The notes: generated by a model from the letters alone, not told the origin. Counted from the first letter of the stretch, positions 1 through 9,630 are shown. The stretch: 64,000 nucleotides of DNA from an uncultured Verrucomicrobiales bacterium (GCA_949373085.1 CASICJ010000001.1:1-64000); one strand, 5' to 3'. Numbers and translations are program-made.

Positions 1-789
1 CTCGTTGTTGAGAGTATTGATGGCAATTTTCAATTGCCTGAAGTGAATTGTGCTACAACGCCCGAGGAGATTGGCCCCGTCGACGTCGTTATCGTAGCTT
101 GGAAGGCGACCTCGAATCATTCCTTTGAGGAAGTGATTCGGCCTATGCTTCATAAATATACTGTCATTGTAACTTTGCAAAATGGTCTCGGAAATACTGA
201 GGTGCTGGGGGAACTCTTCGGTATTAATCGAGTCCTTGGTGTGATGTGTTTTGTCTGCATTAATCGGATAGAGGCTGGACTGATCCGTCATACTGGTGGG
301 GGGATGATCGCGATGGGTGAGGCTGTTCCAGGTGTGACCGATCGTCTTCATGAATTAGTTGCTATTTTTCAGGGTGCTAATGTGGTCTGCGAAATAGCCG
401 CGAATTTTGCCGAGGCTCAGTGGCGTAAGCTAGTTTGGAATATTCCTTTCAATGGTCTTTGTATTACGGAGGGAGGTATTGATACGGGAGAGCTCCTTGC
501 ACAACCCGATGGCAAGGATCGCGTTCGAGAACTAATGTTTGAGGTTACAAAATCAGCGGCGTCCTTGGGCTTCGAGATTGAAGATGAATTCGTAGAATAT
601 CAAATTGAGAGAACTTATCCGATGAAAGATTATCGACCTTCCAGCATGATCGATTTTGTGAATGGGTATCCCGTTGAAGTTGAGGCAATCTGGGGTGAAC
701 CCTTGCGCCGTGCTAAGGCGGCCGGAGCATCGACACCAAAGTTGGAAGAACTTGATGCCCGGATTCGCGAGATGCTGGATCATCGCTAG
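1..789 (+). CDS. 2-dehydropantoate 2-reductase family protein, 5' truncated
   Basis: The frame is open from base 1, so the start and the N-terminal NAD(P)-binding glycine loop lie upstream of the window. What remains matches the ApbA/PanE family: the end of the Rossmann domain with the segment around VIVAWKA and LQNGLGN, then the helical C-terminal domain. The family reduces ketopantoate to pantoate with NADPH in pantothenate synthesis, but many paralogues act on other 2-oxo acids, so panE is not assigned. The stop overlaps the stop of the convergent phosphatase gene by 4 bases. Confidence 0.8.
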   Translation, partial: LVVESIDGNFQLPEVNCATTPEEIGPVDVVIVAWKATSNHSFEEVIRPMLHKYTVIVTLQNGLGNTEVLGELFGINRVLGVMCFVCINRIEAGLIRHTGGGMIAMGEAVPGVTDRLHELVAIFQGANVVCEIAANFAEAQWRKLVWNIPFNGLCITEGGIDTGELLAQPDGKDRVRELMFEVTKSAASLGFEIEDEFVEYQIERTYPMKDYRPSSMIDFVNGYPVEVEAIWGEPLRRAKAAGASTPKLEELDARIREMLDHR

Positions 790-1274
790 GGGAGATCGAG
801 TACTTTTTTAAGGTGTTCGATAAGACCTCTTGAGCCATCTTCTATTAGGTCTGCAACCAATTGAAATCCAGCATCGCCCCCGTAATAAGGATCTGGAACT
901 TCATGATGATTGTGCTGTAAACAGAAGTCTGCAAATCTTTGAACCTTAGCCTGCTTTTCTTCGGTATCGGCCAACTTAAAAATGTTTTGGTGGTTCTCAT
1001 CATCCATTGTTAGAATGAGGTTGGAAACGTCAAAATCTCGTAGAGAGAATTGACGAGCATAACCGGTCACTTCGTAGCCACGCCGACGGATTTTTTCCGA
1101 CATGCGGGTATCGGGTTTGTTGCCTGAGTGGATTCCAATGGTGCCCGCGGAATCACAGTGGATACGGTCGGAAAGCCCGGCTTCTTCGACCATTTTCCGG
1201 AAAATATTTTCACTAGCTGGTGAACGGCAGATGTTTCCCATACAAACGAAAAGAATATTGTAACGGGTTTCCAT
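786..1274 (-). CDS. low molecular weight protein-tyrosine phosphatase
   Basis: About 162 residues from the chosen ATG. The P-loop CxxxxxR(S/T) is near the N terminus in FVCMGNICRSP, and the late DP acid motif is in the segment VPDPYYGG. This is the cytosolic LMW-PTP fold, which hydrolyses phosphotyrosine through a cysteinyl-phosphate intermediate. In bacteria, relatives (Wzb, YwlE types) act on tyrosine kinases of exopolysaccharide export or on arginine phosphate. The frame extends upstream to an ATG at 1301 and a TTG at 1304. The start at 1274 is preferred because it places the catalytic loop at the usual distance. No tyrosine kinase or capsule gene is adjacent, so the partner is unknown. 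Confidence 0.88.
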   Translation of the reverse strand: METRYNILFVCMGNICRSPASENIFRKMVEEAGLSDRIHCDSAGTIGIHSGNKPDTRMSEKIRRRGYEVTGYARQFSLRDFDVSNLILTMDDENHQNIFKLADTEEKQAKVQRFADFCLQHNHHEVPDPYYGGDAGFQLVADLIEDGSRGLIEHLKKVLDLP

Positions 1275-1321
1275 AGAGAAAGATGTTAATGTTAACCTCA
1301 TCAATTAACAGATGAACAATC

Positions 1322-2248
1322 ATGAGTGACTATGTTTTGGAGCTATCAGGGATTCGTAAAATCTATCGGGGCGGTATTGAAGCGCTGAAGGGTATTGATT
1401 TGCGAGTGCCTCGAGGCTGTGTTTATGGGCTTTTGGGTCCTAATGGTGCTGGCAAAAGTACAATGGTGAAAATCTTAACCACCCTGATTCGCCGATCTGG
1501 AGGTAATGGCACGATGTTGGGAAAGCCGATTGGGGATCGTAAGACTCTTCAGCAGGTGGGTTTACTTCCTGAACACACTCAGTTTCCGCCCTACCTTACC
1601 GGGCGGCAGGTTATCGAATTTGCGGCTGGCCTTCAGAATGTGCCCTCGGCCTTGACTAAAGAGAGAGCGGATATGCTTTTAAAAAAAGTTTCGATGACAG
1701 AGTCGCAGCATCGGAAGATTAAGACTTATTCAAAGGGGATGAAGCAGAGGATTGGGGTTGCACAGGCACTCGTAAGCAATCCCAAAATCATCTTTTTAGA
1801 TGAGCCTACCGACGGGGTTGACCCGGCGGGGCGGAGAGAATTCCGAAGCCTTGTTCGTGAACTTCGTGATGAAGGACGTACCATTTTCATCAATACGCAT
1901 ATCCTTTCAGAGCTGGAGCCGATTGTTGATCGAGTGGCGATTATGACGAATGGTCAAATTTTAGGAGAGGGGAAGCTTGATGAATTACGCACCGAGAAAA
2001 CTGGTTATGTTATCGGTTTCGAAGGCCAGCTTTCTGCGGAAAGTCGTTCAAATTTTTTGGATGGAGGTCTTGAGGTTGAGGGTGGGAGTGTACGATTGCC
2101 TTCGACCAATGCTCTCGATGCCCAACCTGTGATTGATCGGATCCGTAAAGAAGGCCTTGTGGTCACCGACCTTAGTTTAAAAAGCCAGTCTCTCGAGGAT
2201 CTCTTTATTGGACTGGTCGGTGGCACGTCTTCTCCGCCTCCGCTGTAA
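1322..2248 (+). CDS. ABC transporter ATP-binding protein (ABC-2 export type)
   Basis: 308 residues. Walker A GPNGAGKS is at about residues 39-46, the ABC signature is in YSKGMKQR, Walker B is in IIFLDEPTDGVDP and the switch histidine is in INTHILSE. The C-terminal extension of about 80 residues after the NBD is typical of the DRA-type exporters (Nod/Nos/Ccm-like). It is followed after 35 bases by a membrane protein of the ABC-2 family, with which it should form the exporter. The substrate cannot be read from sequence. Confidence 0.92.
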   Translation: MSDYVLELSGIRKIYRGGIEALKGIDLRVPRGCVYGLLGPNGAGKSTMVKILTTLIRRSGGNGTMLGKPIGDRKTLQQVGLLPEHTQFPPYLTGRQVIEFAAGLQNVPSALTKERADMLLKKVSMTESQHRKIKTYSKGMKQRIGVAQALVSNPKIIFLDEPTDGVDPAGRREFRSLVRELRDEGRTIFINTHILSELEPIVDRVAIMTNGQILGEGKLDELRTEKTGYVIGFEGQLSAESRSNFLDGGLEVEGGSVRLPSTNALDAQPVIDRIRKEGLVVTDLSLKSQSLEDLFIGLVGGTSSPPPL

Positions 2249-2283
2249 GCTAATTCAGCTCAACCTCCGGAAATTCCTCAAGC

Positions 2284-3384
2284 ATGAAACCATTCTTAAC
2301 ACTTCTTTTAGAATCTTACCGCGGATTAAGATCTGAGACTATTTTCTGGGTGACGGTTGCCCTGTCAGTCCTAGTCGCAACTCTCTTTCTGTCAATTGGG
2401 TTTAATGAGAAAGAGATTAGCTTTCTATTTGGCGCGACAAATATTGAGTCCGATTTCAGTGGGAGCGGAACAAGATTAGTCCAAGAAGTGGTCTACATCA
2501 TGATTTTTACCAATCTTATTGCAGGAGGTTGGTTGACCTTCATCGCGATCATATTAGCTCTGATCTCGTGTGCGTCCATTTTTCCAGATGCCATGAAAGA
2601 GGGGGCTGCAGGCATGCTAATGACAAAAGTCCCTTCACGATTTCAGGTGTTTTTGGCAAAGTTGACCGGAAGCTTATTTTTCGTTTTTATCCAGGTCGGG
2701 TTGTTCGTCGTGATTGTGTTTGTGGCATTTCGTTGGAGGCTCGGAGTCTGGAATTTTTCGGTTTTTTGGTACGTTCCTGCGGTCCTGCTAGTGTTTCTTA
2801 ATCTTTATTCTTTCATGGTCTTGCTTGGCATAATGACGCGGTCCGTGATGACTTCTATTATGCTCACAATGCTGGTTTGGGGGATTTCGGCGGGAATCGA
2901 CTGGACAATTTCGTATCAAGAAGCGGCTTATCAAAGCTCCCAGAGTTTTGAGTTTGGCGGGCCTACTATCTCCAAGGAAACTTCAAGCGAGGTTAGAGCC
3001 CCGACTGAAGAAGGGGTCAAATTGAGAAAATCGGAGATGAATGAATCCGAAGGAGATCCTCAAATTCTTAGCCGAATTGATACTCTAAGAATAATCCATT
3101 CATTTTTCCCCAAAAATTCCCCGATCATGGCATCGGCTGAAAAGAAGCTCGTTTTGGATGGGATACTCGCTTCCGCTGGCGGGGGCGATGTTTTAAAAGA
3201 GCTCGAGAATGAAGGCGATTTTGAAGACGCGATGGATAAACTCACCCCAAACGATTCGATCTTTTATTCAATTGGGACCTCTTGTATTTTTGCTTTTGTA
3301 ATGCTGAGTATCGCGGGCTGGTTTTTTTTGCCGAAAAGATCTTTAGTTGCGGTCTCAAGACGATTGGGCTGCGAACAATACTAA
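2284..3384 (+). CDS. ABC-2 type transporter permease
   Basis: 366 residues with about six hydrophobic segments: one near residues 20-40, four between about 80 and 200, and one near 340. A soluble, charged loop of roughly 130 residues separates the fifth and sixth segments and probably faces outside. This layout fits ABC-2 permeases of the NatB/NosY kind. It forms a two-gene transcription unit with the ATPase upstream. The end overlaps the convergent isomerase-like gene by 4 bases. The substrate is unknown. Confidence 0.8.
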   Translation: MKPFLTLLLESYRGLRSETIFWVTVALSVLVATLFLSIGFNEKEISFLFGATNIESDFSGSGTRLVQEVVYIMIFTNLIAGGWLTFIAIILALISCASIFPDAMKEGAAGMLMTKVPSRFQVFLAKLTGSLFFVFIQVGLFVVIVFVAFRWRLGVWNFSVFWYVPAVLLVFLNLYSFMVLLGIMTRSVMTSIMLTMLVWGISAGIDWTISYQEAAYQSSQSFEFGGPTISKETSSEVRAPTEEGVKLRKSEMNESEGDPQILSRIDTLRIIHSFFPKNSPIMASAEKKLVLDGILASAGGGDVLKELENEGDFEDAMDKLTPNDSIFYSIGTSCIFAFVMLSIAGWFFLPKRSLVAVSRRLGCEQY

Positions 3385-4151
3385 GAACAACGTGTCACTG
3401 CGTCAGTGAGGGCTGATTTGTGGTCGTCCCAAGTTGGTACGAACTCATGGGCGAGGAAGCCGCTGTAGCCGGTTGCTTTGATTGTTTCGATGATAGCGGG
3501 GTAGTAAAGTTCCTGTGTAGTATCGAGTTCGTTCCGGCCAGGGCAACCAGCGGTGTGATAGTGCCCAAAGTATGAGAAAAACCGTTTGATAGTCGCCATC
3601 ACGTTGCCTTCCATGATCTGCATATGGTAAATATCATAGAGTAACTTAAAGCGGGGTGAGCCCAATTTTTCACAAAGAGCAACTCCCCAGTCGCTATGAT
3701 CGCACTGGTAGTCAGGGTGATCCACCTTTGAGTTGAGGAGCTCCATGATTAGAGTGACGCCGTGCTCTTCCGCAAGAGCGAGTAGTGGTTCAAGTCCTTG
3801 GGCGCAGTTTTCGAGGCCTTCCTCGTCACTAAGACCTTCACGGTTTCCTGAAAAAGTGATCACGTTTGGGATCCCTGCTTCGGCAGCTTTTGGGATGAGA
3901 TCACGATAGATCGCTAACAACTTTTCATGGTGATCCGGGTTATTGAAAGCCTTCTCAATACAGCCAAGTCCGCTTTCGTGTTCAGGGGCTGCGGTAACAG
4001 GGCAAACCAATCCTAGATCTGCTATCAGTGCGGCTTCTTCGGGATGAAGGAGATCGATTCCCGCGATTCCGATTTCTTGGCACCAATCGGCAAGCTTGAG
4101 AAGCGGAGTGTCCTCGAAACACCAGCGGCAGACAGAATGTTTAAAGCTCAT
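3381..4151 (-). CDS. hydroxypyruvate isomerase-like TIM-barrel protein
   Basis: 256 residues of the xylose-isomerase-like TIM barrel (AP_endonuc_2 clan). The expected acidic metal ligands are visible in LIMELLNSK (Glu), LLYDIYHMQ (Asp/His), HYHTAG (His) and AHEFVPT (Glu), the pattern of hydroxypyruvate isomerase Hyi and tagatose epimerase relatives. Hyi interconverts hydroxypyruvate and tartronate semialdehyde. Sugar 3-epimerase activity is a realistic alternative, because PVC bacteria carry many paralogues. Its ATG follows the dnaB stop with no spacer, so the two are probably co-transcribed although functionally unrelated. Confidence 0.78.
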   Translation of the reverse strand: MSFKHSVCRWCFEDTPLLKLADWCQEIGIAGIDLLHPEEAALIADLGLVCPVTAAPEHESGLGCIEKAFNNPDHHEKLLAIYRDLIPKAAEAGIPNVITFSGNREGLSDEEGLENCAQGLEPLLALAEEHGVTLIMELLNSKVDHPDYQCDHSDWGVALCEKLGSPRFKLLYDIYHMQIMEGNVMATIKRFFSYFGHYHTAGCPGRNELDTTQELYYPAIIETIKATGYSGFLAHEFVPTWDDHKSALTDAVTRCS

Positions 4152-5597
4152 TTAACTAGGTTCAGGAGTAAAGGCCCGTGTTTCGAACCGCATCAGAGCG
4201 GGGAGGAAGGTGAGAGGAATATTTCCGGTGGGGCCGTTTCGGTTTTTAGCTAAAACAAGTTCGGCCTCACCGTCATCTTCGTCGCGGTCGTCCTGATTAT
4301 CGGCGTAGTAAACTTTCCGGTAAAGGAGTCCCACCATGTCGGCGTCTTGCTCGATTGAGCCCGATTCACGCAGGTCGGACATTCGAGGAACCCCGAGTGA
4401 GGAGCCCGTTCGCCCTTCGGGCCCACGGTTAAGCTGAGCTAGGACGATGACAGGGACATTGAGTTCTTTGGCGAGTGCTTTGAGACCGCCTGAAATTTCT
4501 GCAATTTCTCTTTCACGGGAATTTGAGGCCTGCTTTGAGGTTGATCTCATCAGCTGGAGGTAGTCGATCGCAATGACACTGATACCTTCGTCGCGGTGTT
4601 TACGCCGTGCTTTCGCACGAAGATCGTTGATGGAGATGCCAGCGGTGTCGTCGATGAAGAGCTTCGATTTTGCAACCTCTTCGGAGGAGTCCTTAATTCG
4701 CTTAAGATCAGCTTTATTAGGTTGATATCCCTTTGTGAGTTTTTGAAATTCGAAACGTGCTCGGGAAAAGACAAGGCGTTGGACAATTTGCACGGTTGAC
4801 ATCTCGCAGGAAAATACCATCGCGGGCTTGTCCGAGGTGACGGCAATGTGCTCGACAACGTTCATCATAAAAGAGGTTTTACCCATTGAAGGACGTGCTG
4901 CGATGACGAACATATCTGGAGCCTTCAAGCCGTTGATCATCTTATCGAGTTCGCCGTATCCTGTCGTCATACCCGAGATCCCTCGGTCACCCGCCAGAAA
5001 TTCCTGAAGGTAGACCATGACTTCGCTGACGGCCGTCTTCACATCCATCTCTTCGGTTGCTTCGCTGGCCTCTCTAATCTCGAGCACCTTTTGCTCTACG
5101 CTGTCGAGGAATTCTTGGACATCTTCAGGATCATCGTAAGCTGTCGTGATAGACTCGGTGCAAGATTTGATGATGTTGCGGAGAATGAATTTCTCTTTTA
5201 CGATCGAGAGGTGCGAATTGAAGTGTGCGGCGGTGGGGGCGAAGGTGTAGATTTCAGTGATCGCGGAGGGTCCGCCAATACCATCGAGAAGGTCACGATC
5301 CATGAGGTATTGGGACAAGGCAACCAGCTCCACAGTTTTCCCTGATTCGAAGTGCTCCACGAGAACTTGAAAAAGTTTGCCATGAGACGGCATGTAAAAG
5401 TGGGCGGCAGTCAATTGTCCTTCGACGGCTCGGCCAATGTATTCCTCGGGATCCTGAATCATCGAGCTTAGGACACTTTTTTCGGGTCCAATGGCATGAG
5501 GTGGAGGAGTCAGCTCATCACGCTGGTCCTTTTTTCCATCTTGAAGTTTGGGACCGCCCTTTTCTTCAAAAGGTGATTTATCTTCCTTAATCGCCAT
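4152..5597 (-). CDS. dnaB: replicative DNA helicase
   Basis: About 481 residues from ATG 5597. The N-terminal helical domain begins at IGPEKSVLSSMI. The RecA-like C-terminal domain carries a Walker A in ARPSMGKTS, a Walker B ending in IDYLQLM, and the arginine-rich H4 region around SDLRESGSIEQDADM. DnaB is the hexameric 5'-3' helicase that unwinds the fork and recruits primase (dnaG is elsewhere in this window, 52.4-54.2 kb). The frame extends 15 codons further upstream to 5642. That extension is Arg/Leu-rich and unlike the family, so the start beginning MAIKEDKS is preferred. Confidence 0.95.
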   Translation of the reverse strand: MAIKEDKSPFEEKGGPKLQDGKKDQRDELTPPPHAIGPEKSVLSSMIQDPEEYIGRAVEGQLTAAHFYMPSHGKLFQVLVEHFESGKTVELVALSQYLMDRDLLDGIGGPSAITEIYTFAPTAAHFNSHLSIVKEKFILRNIIKSCTESITTAYDDPEDVQEFLDSVEQKVLEIREASEATEEMDVKTAVSEVMVYLQEFLAGDRGISGMTTGYGELDKMINGLKAPDMFVIAARPSMGKTSFMMNVVEHIAVTSDKPAMVFSCEMSTVQIVQRLVFSRARFEFQKLTKGYQPNKADLKRIKDSSEEVAKSKLFIDDTAGISINDLRAKARRKHRDEGISVIAIDYLQLMRSTSKQASNSREREIAEISGGLKALAKELNVPVIVLAQLNRGPEGRTGSSLGVPRMSDLRESGSIEQDADMVGLLYRKVYYADNQDDRDEDDGEAELVLAKNRNGPTGNIPLTFLPALMRFETRAFTPEPS

Positions 5598-5669
5598 GGT
5601 GGGACTTTGCCTCAGAAGCCTGAGGCTTGGCAATCTCGGCAACCTGTGAATAACCTTAAATCCCCGTGT

Positions 5670-6860
5670 TTACTGGGATGTCGTCCGAAATTTATTTTTT
5701 GAAAGGAGTGCCTTAGCCTCTCCCAGTAGGAAGAGTGAGCCGGTTAGGAGAGTAGGTCTACCGATTGTTGCGTCCAAGGCGGAAGTGAGATCGGAGTGAA
5801 CTACTGACTTCACTTTGACTGCGTGGCTTTCTGGAGCTAGTCCACGTTGGGAATTTACGGGAACAAAGTGGAATTCTTTGGCAATTTCGGAGAGCTTTGA
5901 AAGAACGGCGTCAGTTGCCTTATCCTCAACTGACCCAAAAATAATGGTGGCCTTTTTTGTAGGAAATTCTGTCTGCCAGGTTTTCACGAGAGCCTCCGCG
6001 GCATGTGGATTATGAGCGGCATCTAGAATGAGAGTTTCGTTTATTTTTTCAAAGCGGCCGGGCCATTGAATGTGTTGGAGCGCGTGTTGAACCACGTCGA
6101 AAGAGAGATGAAGTCCAGCTGCAACAACTGCCTCGCAAGCAAGAGCAGCATTTTGTTTTTGGTGTTCACCAGACAGTGATAGCGAGTAGCCCAACAAGGG
6201 GCTCTTAACAAAAGTAAGAGGAGCTTGGGTTTGGTTGGTGATCTGACGGATGGCTTTTTCGGCCTCCGGATCTTGAGGAGACGATAGGATGGGTTTTCCC
6301 TTGATTGCGATCGCGGCCTTTTCCCGTGCAATTTCATCGAGCGTTGAGCCAAGCCACTTAGTGTGATCCAGTGAAATCGGGGTGAGTACGCAGACATCGG
6401 CAGGGATTGCGGTAGTAGCATCAAGCCGCCCACCCATGCCAGTTTCCAAAACGATAAGGTCGCATTCTAAGTCACGAAAGTGTCGCATGCCAAGAGCGAG
6501 AGTGAGTTCAAAGAAGGTTGGATGATGCTCCCAATCAGCTACGAGTTCACGAAGCTCAGTTAAGAGGTTTGCCGTTTTTTCCTCTGTGATTTCGAAGCCG
6601 TTGACACGCACTCGTTCCCGATAGTCGATCAGATGGGGGGAAGTAAAGAGGCCGCTGCGGAGTGCTAGGCCTTGGCCAAGAGCGTCAATCATCGCGCACG
6701 TTGAGCCCTTTCCATTGGTTCCTGCCACATGGATGACCTTGGTGCGGTGAGAGGGAAAGGCGAGGAATTCGCGAAGTAAGCGAGTTGGGCCTTCGAGTCC
6801 TAGCTTGATTCCGAATGTTTGAGTGGCGTAAAGCCAGTCTAGCGCTTCCTGATAGTTCAC
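5670..6860 (-). CDS. folC: bifunctional folylpolyglutamate/dihydrofolate synthase
   Basis: 396 residues. The ATP-binding P-loop is VAGTNGKGST near residues 45-54, the Mur-ligase-like central domain carries GMGGRLDATT and LDHTKWLG, and the C-terminal domain contains LDAAHNPHAA. FolC adds glutamate to dihydropteroate and then to folates in the cytosol. The typical opening (NYQEALDWLY) supports the start. It lies between dnaB and comF on the minus strand and overlaps a weak small frame upstream by 4 bases. Confidence 0.94.
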   Translation of the reverse strand: MNYQEALDWLYATQTFGIKLGLEGPTRLLREFLAFPSHRTKVIHVAGTNGKGSTCAMIDALGQGLALRSGLFTSPHLIDYRERVRVNGFEITEEKTANLLTELRELVADWEHHPTFFELTLALGMRHFRDLECDLIVLETGMGGRLDATTAIPADVCVLTPISLDHTKWLGSTLDEIAREKAAIAIKGKPILSSPQDPEAEKAIRQITNQTQAPLTFVKSPLLGYSLSLSGEHQKQNAALACEAVVAAGLHLSFDVVQHALQHIQWPGRFEKINETLILDAAHNPHAAEALVKTWQTEFPTKKATIIFGSVEDKATDAVLSKLSEIAKEFHFVPVNSQRGLAPESHAVKVKSVVHSDLTSALDATIGRPTLLTGSLFLLGEAKALLSKNKFRTTSQ

Positions 6861-7114
6861 GTTTTTAATGCGGTGACCAGACCCACTTGTTCCATAGGCC
6901 TTTGACTGAAAGAGTAAAATCCTCGCGCTTTGTCCTCACGAGATGAGGGGAGTGCTCCGTTAAGAGGCAAGGATTCTTGAGTGCCATTTTGATTAACGTC
7001 CAGTGACTCGTAGTGCGAAGTTATCTGTATCGAAGCCCCCATGTCTCGATATTTCTGGCGTACAATTAATCTGAGCGTTGTCACCGAGGAGAAAAGAGGT
7101 AACCAACCTTGCAT
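6857..7114 (-). CDS. doubtful small ORF in the folC-comF gap
   Basis: An 85-codon frame with an ATG start, overlapping folC by 4 bases (ATGA). The product has no signal peptide, membrane segment or motif I recognise, and its composition is ordinary. The stretch from 6861 to 7227 would otherwise be a gap of about 370 bases with no tRNA, repeat or clear terminator that I can see. It may be non-coding leader sequence. It is kept as a possibility only because of the translational-coupling-like overlap. Confidence 0.2.
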   Translation of the reverse strand: MQGWLPLFSSVTTLRLIVRQKYRDMGASIQITSHYESLDVNQNGTQESLPLNGALPSSREDKARGFYSFSQRPMEQVGLVTALKT

Positions 7115-7227
7115 AACGCAATCATCATCGAATCTGAGCGTATCGCAAGAGATCTCTCCTATGGTTGAATTGGATATTCGGAGCGTATGAGCATTCGTCC
7201 AAGCTCAATGATTTCGGTGGGGTTTCT

Positions 7228-7974
7228 TCATCCCCGGATGAGAGTGAGGATTGCGACATCATTGACCCTGCCATCCTCTTTCAAGACCCTTGCGCATTCG
7301 TGTGCTGTAGCTCCAGTAGTGAAGACATCATCGATTATAATCACCTTTCTCTTTGCGATGACGGAAGCGTGCTTTTTTCTTATTCGAAAGGCATCGCGAA
7401 GGTTTGAGAGTCGTTGTTTTCTGTTCAGCTTGGTTTGGGTATTCGTCGTGCGGATCCGCTTGATGGCCTCAATAGTTTCGTGGCCGCTGAGCCTTGAAAG
7501 TTCTCGGCTCAGCTCATAGGCTTGGTTACCTTTTCGCCACTGTTGCCTTCGCCAGAAAAGAGGAACAGGGACCAAAATAGCACTATTAAATTCAGCAAAC
7601 CGCGGGTCTTCCTCGAGGGTCTCGTTGAGAAATAACGCTAATTCGCGTGCGAGAAAAAACTGTCGTTGATACTTTAGACCGTGAACGAGGCGAAAGGAGA
7701 GGGTTAATCCCTTGAGTGATGCTCGGGCGAAAGAAAAATCGGCTTTTAAACCATCGCAATTTTGACAACGAAATTTGTCATTAATTTTTCCGTCAAAGGG
7801 TTCGCCACATTTCTTACAAAATGGTGAAACAATTCTCGGGAGCTCATTCCGGCAATCTGCGCAAAGAGAATATCCATGTGTGAGGGAGGCTTGGCAAATT
7901 TCACAGACTGCCGGATAGAGGAGATCAAGAAAGCTGCTGAAGATGCCGACGACGTTTCTATCCCTTTTCGACAT
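7228..7974 (-). CDS. comF: ComF family phosphoribosyltransferase-like protein
   Basis: 248 residues. The N-terminal double zinc-ribbon has pairs of cysteines (CEIC, CADC, CKKC, CQNC) at about residues 20-75. The C-terminal type I phosphoribosyltransferase domain has the PRPP loop in VIIIDDVFTTGATAHEC. ComF proteins take part in natural transformation, acting with PriA/DprA on incoming single-stranded DNA. No other competence gene is nearby. The ATG at 7972-7974 is the only plausible start. Confidence 0.88.
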   Translation of the reverse strand: MSKRDRNVVGIFSSFLDLLYPAVCEICQASLTHGYSLCADCRNELPRIVSPFCKKCGEPFDGKINDKFRCQNCDGLKADFSFARASLKGLTLSFRLVHGLKYQRQFFLARELALFLNETLEEDPRFAEFNSAILVPVPLFWRRQQWRKGNQAYELSRELSRLSGHETIEAIKRIRTTNTQTKLNRKQRLSNLRDAFRIRKKHASVIAKRKVIIIDDVFTTGATAHECARVLKEDGRVNDVAILTLIRG

Positions 7975-8123
7975 ATATTACCTTAAGTCTAGAACAGATC
8001 ATTAGGGAAAGCCAGTAGAGTTGGATCGTCTTTTCAGTATCTTAGAAGTGAATTTGGACTGGGTTTCAATGCGGATGAAAATTTGAAAGTTGGTTTTTGA
8101 ATAAAACTGAGAAGACTAGCGAC

Positions 8124-8384
8124 ATGACGAAGCATCAATGGCGGGGTGAAGATGGCGATGAAATACGCTATTGGAGAGCCAATTATCATGGTGGTCGTTT
8201 TGAGCTTTATACCAAGACTGATGATGACGATCGGTGGGAAAAACTTGATCCGCCGTCGAAACAAAACTGGGAAGCTCTTCGTGATGTTCTGTGGCGGAAG
8301 TATCAGCGGAAGCGCTGCTCATGGAATCTGATCGCTAAGGTCGACAAAATGCTGGGCAAGCCCAATGAAGGACCGGGTAAATAA
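8124..8384 (+). CDS. small hypothetical protein upstream of bioA
   Basis: 86 residues, charged and rich in Trp and Asp/Lys (seven Trp), with no signal peptide. The opening WRGEDGDEIRYWRANYHGG suggests a compact beta-rich domain followed by a helix (WEALRDVLWRKYQRKR). I do not recognise a named family. It overlaps the start of bioA by 20 bases, so the two are probably translated from one message. A TTG at 8097 in the same frame is a less likely start. Confidence 0.6.
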   Translation: MTKHQWRGEDGDEIRYWRANYHGGRFELYTKTDDDDRWEKLDPPSKQNWEALRDVLWRKYQRKRCSWNLIAKVDKMLGKPNEGPGK

Positions 8385-9588
8385 GTGGATCTTGGCGGAT
8401 CATGCTCACTGCTGGCATCCTTTTACGGACCAGGAAAGCTGGGAGAGTGATATACCGGTGGTGATTTGTCGGGGTGAGGGAAGTTGGCTTTTTGATTTTG
8501 AAGGGAAGCGTTATCTCGATGCTAATTCCAGTATTTGGACAAATATTCACGGTCACAGCCACCCCGTGATTGTTGAAGCAATTCAGGATCAAGCCTCCAA
8601 GCTTTGCCACAGTTCTTACTTAGGGTTGGCAAATGACAAAGCTAGTGAGTTGGCTGCAAAACTTTGCTCTTTTTTTCCCGATAGTTTGGAACGGTGTTTT
8701 TTTTCAGATGATGGTTCAACAGCGCTTGAAGTGGCTTTCAAGATGTCTCTGCAATGGCGACAGCAGAATGAACAAAAAGAACGGACGGGGATTATTGCGT
8801 TTGAGAATGCCTATCATGGAGACACCCTTGGCGCGTCTTCAGTAGGTGGGGTTTCGAGATTTATTAAAGGTTATGGAGAAACCGGATTGAATGTTTACCG
8901 CGTCGGTTCCTTAGAAGATTTGAAGAGGCTACCAGAGGTTGTCGTTGAGACTGCTTCTGCAGTTGTGATCGAACCCTTGATTCAAGGCGTGAATCAAATG
9001 CGTCTGTGGCCGAAAGGAATGTTGGCTGACCTGAGAGCTTGGACGACACAGCATGGTATCCACTTGATCCTGGATGAGGTGATGACTGGTTTTGGTAGAA
9101 CTGGTAAGATGTTTGCCTGTCAAAATGAGGAAGTCCTTCCTGATTTCCTCTGTTTGGCCAAAGGTTTGACCGGCGGGACGATGCCCCTTGCCGCGACCCT
9201 GACAAGGTGTGAAATTTATGAAGGTTTCAAAGGCCCGGATAGAACCTTCTTCTATGGTCATAGTTATACTGGAAATGCCTTAGGCTGCGCGGTTGCTCTC
9301 GCGAACCTTTCACTTTTTGAATCCGAAAATACTTTAGCAGGAATTGAAGAAAAGGGAGCCTATCTCGAAAGAGAGCTTAAGAAAATCCCGTGGATCCAAG
9401 AGGTTCGCCGGGTTGGTCTCATTCTTGGGTTTGATGTTGGCGAATGTGGTAAGGAATTTTGTCTAAAGCTTCGGAAGCGCGGTGTGCTGACCCGTCCAAT
9501 TCTGAATACGATTGTCATCATGCCTCCGCTTTCGGTGACCATGGATGAGCTGAAGTTCTTGATCAAAGCGATCCAGCTACAGCGCTAG
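8365..9588 (+). CDS. bioA: adenosylmethionine-8-amino-7-oxononanoate aminotransferase
   Basis: 407 residues, class III PLP-dependent aminotransferase. The BioA-type N terminus (HCWHPFTDQ) is present, the PLP aspartate is in LILDEVMTGFGRTG and the Schiff-base lysine is in CLAKGLTGG. The enzyme uses SAM as amino donor to make 7,8-diaminopelargonate in biotin synthesis. No other bio gene is in view, so the pathway is dispersed. Translation starts inside the end of the preceding small gene. Confidence 0.9.
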   Translation: MKDRVNKWILADHAHCWHPFTDQESWESDIPVVICRGEGSWLFDFEGKRYLDANSSIWTNIHGHSHPVIVEAIQDQASKLCHSSYLGLANDKASELAAKLCSFFPDSLERCFFSDDGSTALEVAFKMSLQWRQQNEQKERTGIIAFENAYHGDTLGASSVGGVSRFIKGYGETGLNVYRVGSLEDLKRLPEVVVETASAVVIEPLIQGVNQMRLWPKGMLADLRAWTTQHGIHLILDEVMTGFGRTGKMFACQNEEVLPDFLCLAKGLTGGTMPLAATLTRCEIYEGFKGPDRTFFYGHSYTGNALGCAVALANLSLFESENTLAGIEEKGAYLERELKKIPWIQEVRRVGLILGFDVGECGKEFCLKLRKRGVLTRPILNTIVIMPPLSVTMDELKFLIKAIQLQR

Positions 9589-9630
9589 TTCTGCATGCTT
9601 TAAGCTAAATGCCAATGCGGGTTTATCAGC

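Noticed and set aside
6861-7227. RNA gene or riboswitch in the folC-comF gap
   Set aside because: No cloverleaf, conserved aptamer core or strong terminator could be seen by eye.
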